Below, piece after piece: positions 11,474 through 21,401 of a stretch of 64,000 bases of DNA. Origin of the DNA: Antilocapra americana. Its lineage: Eukaryota > Chordata > Mammalia > Artiodactyla > Antilocapridae. A program made the position numbers and the translations under genes. The stretch lies in NCBI GenBank assembly GCA_007570785.1, contig ML660774.1:827309-891308 (forward strand), in the 5' to 3' direction. The notes beneath the pieces were generated by a model. That model was given only the letters and a program-made list of their open reading frames with translations, was not told where the DNA came from and made no database searches. Position 1 is the stretch's first letter. The number at the start of each line of letters is the position of its first letter.

Positions 11474-11581
11474 AACTGTATAACACAATGGACTCTATAG
11501 TTTAGAGTTTGTGTATCCACTGCACAGTTGATAATAATATATCAGTATTGGCTCATAAGTTTGAATGAAAGTTGATAGGGC

Positions 11582-11583
<2 letters not shown>

Positions 11584-11612
<29 letters not shown>
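11584..11612. repeat. (GT)n microsatellite
   Basis: About 14 uninterrupted GT dinucleotides within the L1 3' region. Confidence 0.97.
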
Positions 11613-11714
11613 ACAGAGAGAGTGTGTTAGAGGGAAAGGGGGGATGTGGGTGCTTTCTGTACTTTCTGCTTAATTTTCTATAAGCCTAAAACTGCTCTAA
11701 AAATTGTTAATTAT

Positions 11715-11910
11715 TTTAAATTCCAGTTCCTTGGCTCACTAGCTGTGTAACCTTGGGCAAGTTACTTAATCCCTGTGTTCCTCAGTTTCCTTGTCTGTAC
11801 AATAAGTATAATTATAACAATCAGCTCATAGTACTGTTGTAGGCTTAAGTAAAGGAATGTATGTAAAATACTTGGGTCAGTATTAATACGCATTAAATGC
11901 TACATAAGCA
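11715..11910 (+). mobile_element. MIR, right half of a split copy
   Basis: Contains the MIR core ctagctgtgtaaccttgggc and cctcagtttccttgtctg, continuing to a taaatgctac-type 3' region. It completes the MIR begun at 10525. Confidence 0.88.
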
Positions 11911-11924
11911 TTGCATGTTGCCGG

Positions 11925-13503
11925 AGTACATTTTGCCACGTGGAATAACAGGAGAGAATTTGGAGACTGATTACAGAATGAGTTAATATGAAGCCAGAGC
12001 ACTTACTTTATAAGTAGTGTTCAAGGATAAGGATCCACAACCATTGTATGAGGAGGGATATTAAAAGTTTGAAGGGAAAAAGACAAGGTATGATAGGGTC
12101 ATCTTAGAGAGTGAAAGAATGAATTAACTAAGGAAAGTGCATTTCAGACAGTGCTGAATCCACTTAAGATCTGTGATCATTAATATAAAGTGGATCAGTC
12201 AGTACCTTTGGTTTTGGGGTTTGGATCTAGGCATAGAACAAGTGGAGAAGTGTTTTGAATTTGTGCAAGGTAGCAGTTTTTTAGATGATTGTGACTGAGA
12301 GTGATAAGGGAACATTTGGTGGTTATGCATATAAATAATTATAGTGGTCTGTGAAATATCAGCTGGGAAAATGCTCATCAAAACTGAGGAAGTCATGTGA
12401 GTTGGAGGCCAGAATTTTTGCTGAATCATCTACATGTATTGACATTTCCCAAACTAAAGTTATCAATGATATGATAAAGCAGAGACAGCGATGCTCAATA
12501 TCTGCAGCTATCCATGGAAGGGAGAACCGAGTGACACAGACTAGCAGAATAGCTGCAAAACCATTGAGACTTTTCAAGCATGCAGGATACTAGGTAGTCT
12601 GCAGGGCAGCAAGCAGCCAGCAGGCATCGTCCACACTTTCAGATGCTGTGATATGTGGATATGAAAGGAGAAGACTTCTAGCTTGAGAGAATAAGAGATA
12701 AAGTGTTCTTAGGGCATAAGTTTTAATTTCCATTAAGATATTAATCAGAGACCATGCCAGTGAATCAGATTTTAACCAGTCAAGACCCAAGTATCATATG
12801 AAGGCTTTATCCTAATTGTAGTCTAGTATGAGAGAAAGATAAATATTAATAATCAGATACTTAGAAATGTTGAAGTCAACACAGAGCTACTTCGCCCTAT
12901 AGAATCTTCTCAGGAGTTTATTTGCAAAGTGAAATATGTATTTGTGAGAAGCATGCCATCAGAATTTTATGATCTAGTTGTTATCAGTTGTGTTAAATGT
13001 AGATTATTCCATCTTGTTATTTAGGATGTAATTTATTTAAAATGCTATGCACACATAGTTTTATATTTTATATGTCTTTTCTAATTACCGTAAAAGATAA
13101 TTAAGCTGAATGTCCATACAACATTGAGTTGCATGCAGCAAACTAGAAACCATCATAAGTTATATTGAAAATCGACAAAAGCAAGGCTGTGAAACCTTAA
13201 TAAAAGTGAATCTAAAAGCTTTCCTGGTATAGGGAACAAAATAGGCATAAATATTGTGACTTCTGCTAATATTAACAATTTGTTCTTGGGATAAATTACA
13301 AGCAGGAAATAATAGTATTAAATAGTTATCATATCAATTTCACACAATATATGTGATATTTTACATATATCATTGAATGTGTAACATGTTATACTGCTAT
13401 GTTTTTGCTATTTTTTTTAAGTGAGTGAAGTGAGAATTAAAGAGATTAAGATACATGTCAAATATCTCATATACATAAGTATAAAGGTGGAATTCAAACC
13501 CTC
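11925..13503. other. Unassigned, possibly worn L2
   Basis: About 1.6 kb without a confident family. The left part (11925-12600) has the purine-rich texture of reverse-strand L2, but I cannot align it convincingly. The right part is AT-rich. No gene seen. Confidence 0.4.
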
Positions 13504-13859
13504 AGAATAATTGTTGTTGTTGGCTGACTCTTTGCAACCCCATGGACCACAGCACACAAGGCCTCCCTGTCCCTCACCATCTCTTGGAGTTTGTCTGAGT
13601 TCATGTTCATTGCATCTGTGATGCCGTCCAGCCATCTCATCCACTGATGCCCTCTTCTTCTGCCCTCAATCTTTCCCAGAATCTGGGATTTTACCAAAGA
13701 GTTGTCTGTTTGTATCAGGTGACCAAAATACTGAAGCTTCAACTTTAGCGTCAGCATCAGTCCTTCTAGTGACTTTTCAGGGTTGATCTCCCTTAAGATT
13801 GACTGCTGTAATTTCCTTGCTGTCCAAGGGACTTTCAGGAGTATTCTCCAGCACCACAA
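13494..13859 (-). pseudogene. BovB ORF remnant, C-terminal domain
   Basis: 121 codons beginning near MWCWRILLKVPWTARKLQQ, then [10 protein letters not shown], the conserved segment downstream of the BovB reverse transcriptase. The normal protein continues through GREAW-like and [12 protein letters not shown] tails, both recognisable here. The start is arbitrary, because the upstream frame is broken. Confidence 0.85.
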
Positions 13860-15390
13860 TTAGAAGTCATCGATTCTTTGGCCTTCTGCCTTCCTTGTGA
13901 TCCAGCTCTCACAGCCATACAATGACCACTGGAAAGACTACAATCTTTACTATATGGACCTTTGTCAGCAGAGTAATGTCTCTGCTTTTAAACACACTGT
14001 CTAGATTTGTCATCACTTTGCTTCCAATAAGCAGTCATCTTCTGATTTCAGGGCTGTAGCCACCGTCCCCAGTGATTTTGGAGCCCAAGAAGAGGAAATC
14101 TGTCACTACTTCCATCTTTTCCACTTTTATTTGCCATGCAGTAATGGGGCTGGATGCCATGATCTTAATGTTTTTAATATTTAGTTTTAAGCTGGCTCTT
14201 TCACTGTCCTCCTTCACCCTCATCAAGAGGCTCTTTAATTCCTCTTTGCTTTCTGCCATTAGAGTGGTATCATCCACATGTCTGGGGTTGTTGATATTTC
14301 TCCCACCTGTCTTGATTCCAGCTTGCAACTCATCCAGCCTGGCATGTCTCTTCATGTGCTCAGTGTACAGGTTAAACAAGCAGGGTGACAGCAGACAGCC
14401 CTGTAGTTCTCCCTTCTCGATCTTGAGCCAATCAGTTGTTCCATACAGGGCTCTAACTGTTGCCTCTTGATCCACTTACAGGTTTCTCAGGAGACAGGTG
14501 AGATGGCCTGGTATTCCCATCTCTCTGAGAGCTTTCTACAGTTTGTCATACACAGTCAAAGGCTTTAGCATAGTTGATGAAGCAAAGATAAATGTTTTTC
14601 TGAAATTCCCTTGCTTTCTCTATAATCCAGAGAATGTTGGCAATTTGATCTCTAGTTCCTCTTCCTTGTCTAAACCCAGCTTGGACATCTTGAAGTTCTT
14701 GGTTCCCATAATGCAGAAGCCTAGAATGCAAGTCTTTAAGCATGACCTTACTAGCATGGGAGATGAGTATGGTTGTTCAATGGTTAGCACAGTTTTTGGT
14801 ACTGCCCTTCTTGGGAACTAGGATGATGGTTAATCTTTTCCAGTCCTGTGGCCACTGCTGAGTCTTCCTGTTTTGCTGACATAATGAATGCAAAACCTTG
14901 ATGGCATCATCCTTTAGGGATGATGAACCATTTGAATAGTTCTGCTGATGTTTCATCTCATCCACTAGCTTTATTAACAGTAGTGCTTCTTAAGGCCCAC
15001 TTGACTTTGCACTCCAGAATGTCTGGTTCTGGGTGATTAACCACACCACTGTAGCAATCCAGTTCATTAAGATACTTTTTTTTTTACACAGTTCTTCCAT
15101 GTATTCATTCTGTCTCTTCTTGATCTCTTCAAAATCTGCTAGGTCTTTACCATTTTTATCTTTTATTGTGCCCATCTTTGGGTGAAATGCACCCTTGATG
15201 TTTCCAATTTTCCAGAAGAAATCTATAGTCTTTCCCCTTTTGTTGTTCCTTCTATTATTAAGCACTGTTCATTGAAGAAGGCCTTCTTAGCTCTTCTAGC
15301 TATTCTTCAGAACTCTGCGTTTAATTGGATATATCTTTCCCTCTCTCCCTTACTTTACACTTTTCTTCATTCTTCTACTCAGAATAATTA
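13507..15390 (-). mobile_element. BovB LINE, older 5'-truncated copy
   Basis: The reverse strand runs from the 3' terminus (gttgttggctgactctttgc at about 13514) through the RT domain to about residue HLNAEFQR near 15390. RT motif A reads FINY instead of FIDY, and motif C, YADD in other copies, reads HVDD (14279-14290). It differs from the 34- and 48-kb copies at many positions, so it is likely an earlier insertion. Frameshifts split the coding region into at least five pieces. Confidence 0.95.
14035..14475 (-). pseudogene. BovB reverse transcriptase remnant with altered active site
   Basis: 146 codons span RT motifs around the active site: GCLLSPCLFNLYTEHM upstream, then INNPRHVDDTTLMAESKEEL. 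The catalytic YADD box is HVDD in this copy; the two aspartates remain but the Tyr and Ala are changed. Reverse transcriptase copies element RNA into DNA at the nicked target. The frame is cut off at both ends by indels, so it is inactive. Confidence 0.88.
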
Positions 15391-15764
15391 GAAGGGATGA
15401 AAAAATGTATGTTATAATGTAAGGTTTGTGAAATGGGCTTTTGAAGGCATTTAAACAGTGGTGGCCAGGGTTTCAGGATAATTAAATTGTATCCTACAAA
15501 TTATTACATTTCCCAGAGATTTCCCTGGGAAGTTAGAATATGTAGAACATATTTATATGACACTTGGGATATAAAATTAATAAATGCATACACATACATA
15601 TTTTTCATTCCTTCTAGATGCAGTCTATAGAGATTAAAACTAAATTAGACACCATATATTCCTTTTTCTATTTGAGGAAAATGGTTGACGATGGACCGTT
15701 TTGCTTGGTTCTTACTAGGATGCTCATGTCTTAAAAACAATAACACTTGTAAATCTGTTGAGTT
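15391..15764. other. No recognised gene or repeat
   Basis: Unassigned AT-rich sequence between a BovB and an L1 5' region. Confidence 0.45.
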
Positions 15765-16982
15765 CCACATCTGGCCAAGATGTAAGAGTAGGAATTGAAT
15801 TTTCCCCTCCTGGGAAATGGCCAAAAACAGCCATTAAATGGGGAAAATGTATGAAAAAACGCTTTGCAAGTTACTGGCCATCAGACAAGAAGCAGCAATT
15901 TCTGAGAGACAGAAAACAAGACAGTCTTGTGGTCGACTCAGTGTACAGCTGTGACTGAGTTTCCAGCCGCAGTGCAGAGAGCGGAAGCCCAGGCAGAACG
16001 CTGTGGGGCCCCTGCGCTGTGGAGCCCGAGCTGAGAGACCATGGAAACCAAGGCAGCTTGAGTTTCCAGACGGAGAATTTGTAGGGAGAAGAGGACTAAG
16101 CAGATAAAGAACTCTGGAAACCTGGGTAATTCTCCCTTGAGTATTCAACAGACCACTGATCCGAGTATGCCTCCATGTGACCAGACGTCTGGAGTCTGGG
16201 AGAAGGAAGGACTACGGGGGCTGGAATAGTGACTGGTGCACCAAGCAACCTGGAAACTTCATGGTGCACTGGGAAGATTAGGGGCCTTGCACCTGTGTGG
16301 CGAGTACTTTACTCCTGGACTAAGCGCAGCTCTATTCCACTGCAAAACAATCTTGAAAACCTAAAATGATCAAACTGTTTCCAAGTAACTAGCTGTGTTC
16401 CATAACAAAGCGCAAGTATATTTATAGGATTACAAAAGTGTCCAGATCCCAGTAAGATAAAACCACAATCTCTGGCAATAAAAAAATTACCTGGTGTATT
16501 AAGTGTAGGAAAGTGTAACAAAAGAGAAGAATCACTTGATCAAAAATAACTGAGAACTGACAGAGATATTATATAATTAGCACAAGGATATCAAACAGTT
16601 ATGTTTATATTTGTACAGTATATTCATATATACTGTATTTGAAAGTTAAGTATAGAAATAGAAGATACAGAAAGCTACAGTGAGATCAGAATTACCCTGC
16701 AGAGGATTAAGGGCAGATTAAACTTTTCAGAATGAAAGATTAGTAAACTTGAAGGCATAACTATAGAAACTACCCAAAACAAATACATAGAGAAAGAGAG
16801 CTAAAAAAACCAAACCCAAAAACCAGCATCTGTAAGCTGTAGGACAATTTCATATACACATGATTAGAGTTCCTAAAGAAAAGTGTGGGGCAAAAAACTA
16901 TTTGAAGAATTACTGGTTGAAAATTTTCCAAATTTGATAAAACTATAAACTCATATACCCAAGAATTTGGCTTAGCCCCCAA
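15765..16982 (+). mobile_element. Old L1 5' region (5' UTR into ORF1 area)
   Basis: It begins with tctggccaagatgtaagagt at about 15770, resembling the ccaagatggc-type start of L1M 5' UTRs, and is GC-richer to about 16320. Further on, aattactggttgaaaatttt near 16909 resembles the ORF1-proximal region of L1M elements. L1 5' ends are rarely kept because of 5' truncation. Assignment is by resemblance only. Confidence 0.5.
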
Positions 16983-17555
16983 TATGGAAAATAATTTGGA
17001 AGTCCTTCATAAAAACAGAGCTACCATATGATCTTGCAGTCTCACTCTTGGGTATGCGTCAAAAAGAAATCAACATTTCAAAGAAATATCATCACTTCCA
17101 TGTTTGTTGCAGTGCTATTCATAATAGCCAAGATCTGGAAACACTCTAAGTATCTGTCAACAAATGAATGGATAAAAAGCCTGATACACACAAAGAAATG
17201 CATATATATGGAATTTAGAAAGATGATAACGAGAACCCTGTATGCGAGACAGCAAAAGAAACACAGATGTATAGAACAGTCTTTTGGACTCTTATCGGAG
17301 AGGGCAAGGGTGGGATGATATGGGAGAACGGCATTGAAACATGTTAATTATCATATGTGAAATCAATCACCAGCCCAGATTTGATGGGCTGGTGCACTGA
17401 GATGACCCAGAGAGAGGGAATCGGGAAGGAGGAGGGAGGGGGGTTCTGGAAGGGGAACATATGTATACGCATGGCAGATTCATGTCAATGTATGCCAAAA
17501 CCAACACAATAATGTAAAGAAAATTTTAAAAAATAAATAAATTTAATAAAAAATA
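16983..17555 (+). mobile_element. L1 3' part with internal gap
   Basis: 16983-17190 is an ORF2 C-terminal region (ctaccatatgatcttgcagt; tcataatagccaagatctgg). From about 17191 it jumps to atatatatggaatttagaaa and the ruminant L1 3' UTR, including the G-rich tract (17415-17455) and an A-rich tail. Relative to the copy at 44016-44552 about 120 bp between these parts are missing. The left part is also more diverged, so two different L1s may be joined here. Confidence 0.75.
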
Positions 17556-17564
17556 AAACTAGTG

Positions 17565-17885
17565 GTTTGCTAGAATAAAAAAAATATGCCTACAATAGCA
17601 CAAAAGTTAAAGGACAAAATACTAAGATCTTTAAGCTAAATGTGAAGTGGTATTACAGTTGTACACTATAAATCCTAAAAGTATCCCTAAAGTAACCAAA
17701 CACAAGGGATAAAATGGTATCATAAAATAAATATTTAACCTAAAAGAAGGCAGGAAAGATAGGAAGAAGGAATAAAGGACAGGTAGAAAGAAGATAGTAA
17801 GATGATAGATTTAAATTTAATCATATTAACAGTCACACTGAATACAAATCAAAGCAGAATTTGTCAGATTGGATTAAAAAGCTAG
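17565..17885 (+). mobile_element. Old L1 internal fragment
   Basis: gatttaaatttaatcatatt and gtcagattggattaaaaagc (near 17865) resemble the start of L1M ORF2 (endonuclease region). It may continue the element that begins at 15765, split by the younger L1. Confidence 0.5.
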
Positions 17886-18060
17886 GCCTATTATTCATAA
17901 TATTTCTCTACCGTTCTAATGCTGTATTATAATGGTATCATCTCTCTCATTCCTGACATTTGTAATTTTGTCTCTTACCTGTCTTTTTTACTGATCAATC
18001 TGATTGGAGTTTCATCAATTTTATTGATCTTGTCAAAAAACTTTTAGTTCCAATGATTGT
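17886..18060 (-). mobile_element. Old L1 ORF2 fragment, opposite strand
   Basis: catcaattttattgatcttg near 18014 and the preceding tcattcctgacatttgtaat resemble reverse-strand L1 ORF2 RT-proximal sequence. The orientation flips abruptly at about 17885. Confidence 0.5.
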
Positions 18061-18064
18061 CTCT

Positions 18065-18440
18065 TTTCTGAGGGGACAGAGAAGAATGTGATTTATTTCC
18101 CTCCTTTTACTAGTTTGCATTATGTGACATAGGTGAAGAGATTGTACAGATGCAGTTAAGATCTCAAATCATGTTACTTTGAGGTAATCAAAAGGAGATT
18201 ACCCTGGATGGGTATGACCTAATCAGGTGAGACTTAAAAACAATAGTCCAACCTTAGTCTAAGATTCAAAACAAGAGAAGGATCCCACTGCTGGTCTTGG
18301 GAAGGTAGGTTGACATGTGGAGGTGAGAGAGTCAGCAGAGGGAGCCATGTGACGGAGACCTAGCGGTATTCTCCATGAGCTGGGAATTTTCTGGCTGAAA
18401 ATTAGCCAGAGGACTGTCTTCAGTTCTACAGCTTCAAGAA
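18065..18440. repeat. Possible old mammalian repeat, family not named
   Basis: Words such as ggagattaccctggatgggt, ggagccatgtgacggagacc and ctacagcttcaag recall a dispersed eutherian repeat. The match is loose; I give no family name. Confidence 0.35.
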
Positions 18441-18668
18441 ATAGTATTTATCAAACAACAGTTGATACTCTTATATACCACTGGTGAGAATGTGAAATGG
18501 TACAGCATGTTTGTGAAACACTTTACAGTGATACTTAAAGGTTGGCTTAAAACTCAACATTCAGTAAACTAAGATCATGGCATCTGGTCCCATCATTTCC
18601 TAGCAAATAGACGGGGAAACAATGGAAACAGTGACAGACTTTATTTTCTTGGGCTCCAAAATCACTAC

Positions 18669-18947
18669 TGGAGAAGGCAATGGCACCCCACTCCAGTACT
18701 CTTGCCTGGAAAATCCCATGGATGGAGGAGCCTGGTAGACTGCAGTCCATGGAGTCGTGAACAGTCGGACATGACTGAGCGACTTCACTTTCCCTTTTCA
18801 CTTGCATGCATTGGAGAAGGAAATGGCAACCCACTCTAGTGTTCTTGCCTGGAGAGTCTCAGCGACTAGGGAGCCTGGTGGGCTGCCGTCTATGAGGTTG
18901 CACAGTGTTGGATATGACTGAAGCGACTTAGCAGCAGCAGCAACAGC
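18669..18947 (+). mobile_element. Bov-A2 dimeric SINE inside BovB
   Basis: Two Bov-A monomers, each starting ggagaaggcaatggca- or ggagaaggaaatggca-like, joined by the ttcactttcccttttcact linker and ending in agcagcagcaacagc. Perfect 11-bp target-site duplications aaaatcactac lie at 18658-18668 and 18948-18958. Confidence 0.97.
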
Positions 18948-19056
18948 AAAATCACTACGGGTGGTGACTACAGCCATGAAATTAAAAGACACTTGGTCTT
19001 TGGAAGAAAAGCTATAGCCAATCTAGAAAGCATATTAAAAAAGCAGAGACATTACT

Positions 19057-19506
19057 TTGCCAACAAAGGTCCATCTAGTCAAAGCTTTGGTTTTTCCAGT
19101 AGTCATGTATGGATGTGAGAATTGTACTACAAAGAAAACTGAAAACAGAATAATTGATGCTTTTGAACTGTGGTGTTGGAGAAGACCCTTGAGAGTCCTT
19201 TGGACTACAAGGAGATCCAACCAGTCCATCCTAAAGGAAATCAGTCCTGAGTATTCATGGGAAGGACTGTTGCTGAAGCTGAAACTCCAATACTTTGGCC
19301 ACCTAATGGGAAGAACTGACTCATTAGAAAAGACCCTGATGCTGGGAATAATTGAAGGTGGGAGGAGAAAGGGATTACAGAGGATGAGATGGTTGGATAG
19401 CATCACTGACTCAATGGACATGAGTTTGAGGAAGCTCCAGGAGTTGTTGATGGACAGGGAAGCATGGTGTACTGCAGTCCATGAGGTCACAAAGAGTTGG
19501 ACATGA
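19057..19506 (+). pseudogene. BovB ORF remnant, C-terminal domain
   Basis: 149 codons from [16 protein letters not shown] through [22 protein letters not shown] and a tail ending in HEVTKSW. This is the BovB segment after the reverse transcriptase, near the natural C-terminus, and it is open from the SINE side to the end of the coding region. The open frame suggests moderate age. No catalytic motif is included. Confidence 0.9.
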
Positions 19507-20100
19507 CTGAGTGACTGAACTGAACTGAACTGATAGTGTTACATACAGCTGTTATGTGATCCAACAGTTCCATGCCTAAGTATATACTGGAGACAAAGGG
19601 AAAGCATATCTTTTTACTAAGAATTGCACATGAATGTTTATAGCAACTTTATATAATAACCCCAAACTGTATACAACCCAAACGTCCATCATGTTGTGAA
19701 TGCTTAAATCCACAGTTATCACTCCATACAACAGATCACTTCTTAGCAACAAAAAGAATGAACTGCTTATAAACCCCTCTAACAAATTAATCTCAAAATT
19801 AGTATCCTGAGTGAAAGAACCTAGTCCACAGAAAGTACACATTTTAAAATTTAATTTATATTAAATCCTAGGAAATGCAAGGTAACATATAGTGAGAAAC
19901 AACAGATTAGAGGTTTCCTGGGGCCAGGGAGGAATGGTGGTGGAGTGGAGATGGGCAGGAGGTATGAATTCACGAGGCACTGGAAGATTTGCTAAGTGAC
20001 ATGTGGCTCATTTTCCTCATGGTCATATATTTATACTAATGTGTCATATTGTACACCTAACAGATGCCATTTATTGCATTTCAATTTCAACTTTAAAACA

Positions 20101-20873
20101 TTGTTCATAAAAATAATGCTTTTTTGATTCAACCCCTGGATTTTCTATTTTTCTTTCTCCTGAACAGATGTTTAGACTCTTCAGAGTAAAAACAAATATA
20201 ATAGCTTGGTCTGTACCAAAATGCGACTTAGTCTAGTTAAGAGGTGAAATCTATTTGCCTTTGACTTTTGCTTGATGTTTGGAACTGATAAGCCGAATGC
20301 CTTTTTAAGTGTCCTTTTCCCCCTTATCTAGCTGAACTTACTCCACATGATCAATGATTGTGAGCTATTATAGGTGCCATTAGATTAAATCTCAGGAACA
20401 AGAAAAAGGCATGTCATGCAGATTTATCATTAGTATCTGACTACACACTTTCAAATTTAGGTACTCATTCTAAATGTAGTTTAAGATCAGCTTGTATATT
20501 GGAATTTTAAGTGATATATGCACAAATGTTATTGAAGAAGTAATGTCCATAGTAAGTAATGATTATGAAAGCTGCTAATTTTATATACAAAATAATTATT
20601 AAGAACTTTAATTATTAAATCATTTTATTAATTAAATATCATTTAATCATTAAATTAATTATTCAAATAGGCAAGTAAATAGCAAAATAAACTGGCAGTT
20701 AACTGGTATATAGTGAAGGGAAATATGGATATAAATTCAGTTTTTAGCCACAAGATCCAGTTTAATTATTCCTTTGCTCCACTGATGTATCCAAGTTTTA
20801 TTGGTAATTGTTTCCCAAGTGATTATGTGAAATGGGAAATTGAAGAAGAGAGTAAGATAAAAATAAGCAATCC
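20101..20873. other. No recognised gene; very AT-rich patch
   Basis: Unassigned. 20570-20670 is a TTAAT-rich low-complexity patch. Confidence 0.5.
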
Positions 20874-21074
20874 AAAGTGAAAGTGAAGTGAAGTTGCTCA
20901 GTCATGTCCTACTCTTTGTGACCCCATGGACTGTGCCTGCCAGGCTCCTACATCCATGGGATTTTCCAGGCAAGTTTACTAGAGTGGATTACCATTTCCT
21001 TCTCCAGGGGATCATCCCAACTCAGGGATTGAACCCGGGTCTCCTGCATTTCAGGCAGACTCCAAGGAAGGCAA
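20874..21074 (-). mobile_element. Bov-tA SINE with damaged head
   Basis: A reverse-strand Bov-A body (aagttgctcagtcatgtcct; tccaggcaagtttactagag). The tRNA-like head is shortened, with a deletion after tttcaggcagactcc. Confidence 0.88.
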
Positions 21075-21105
21075 TAATCTTAAATTTTATGCTGAAAATA
21101 TTTTA

Positions 21106-21385
21106 TTTTATATTATTTATTTATTTATTTTTATTTTTATTTTATATTGTAACAAATTAGGAAAGACTTTTTTCTTTACATTATTGTGTTGGTTTTGCCA
21201 TACATTGACACAAATCTGCCATGAGTATACATGTGTTCCCCTTCCATAACCCCCCTCCCACAGCCCTTCCGATTCCATTCCATTCCTTCCTTCTCTGGGT
21301 CATCCCCGTGCACCCGCCCTGAGCACCCTGTATCATGCATCAAACCTGGGTTGGTGATTCATTTCACATGTGATAGTTTACATGG
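21106..21385 (-). mobile_element. Ruminant L1 3' UTR, short 5'-truncated insertion
   Basis: An AT-rich tail then ttgtgttggttttgccatac, a C-rich tract and gagcaccctgtatcatgcat. It is flanked by tgctgaaaatatttta (21090-21105) and tgctgaaaacatttta (21386-21401), a 16-bp target-site duplication with one difference. Confidence 0.93.
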
Positions 21386-21401
21386 TGCTGAAAACATTTT
21401 A

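Larger units (their letters stand above)
10574..11714 (+). mobile_element. L1M-type L1, ORF2 C-terminus and 3' UTR, inserted in a MIR
   Basis: Typical old-L1 words in order: tggtgggaaggcaagatggt, tatttacccaaaggagttga, gacatcctggagaaggcaaa, then tttttagggcagtgaaacta and a 3' end near cctaaaactgctctaaaaat. The flanks at 10556-10573 and 11715-11732 are the same MIR sequence with 16 of 18 identical bases, a target-site duplication. Confidence 0.88.
18541..19533 (+). mobile_element. BovB LINE, 5'-truncated, carrying a Bov-A2
   Basis: It begins in the post-RT region (ggcttaaaactcaacattca) and ends with the terminal actgaactgaactga repeat at about 19518-19533. A Bov-A2 SINE interrupts it at 18669-18947. 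Confidence 0.96.
18450..20100 (+). mobile_element. Old L1 3' part, split by BovB
   Basis: The left piece 18450-18540 (ataccactggtgagaatgtg) is followed by an intervening BovB. The right piece 19534-20100 resumes the L1 (gatccaacagttccatgcct; tgaatgtttatagcaacttt; gtcatattgtacacctaaca). Order and orientation agree, so the BovB inserted into this L1. Confidence 0.82.

Noticed and set aside
14072..14470. 132-codon plus-strand frame
   Set aside because: Antisense of the BovB reverse transcriptase remnant.
18658..18958. Short direct repeats with spacers, considered for CRISPR
   Set aside because: They are target-site duplications of single insertions; there is no array of regularly spaced repeats, and the DNA is mammalian.
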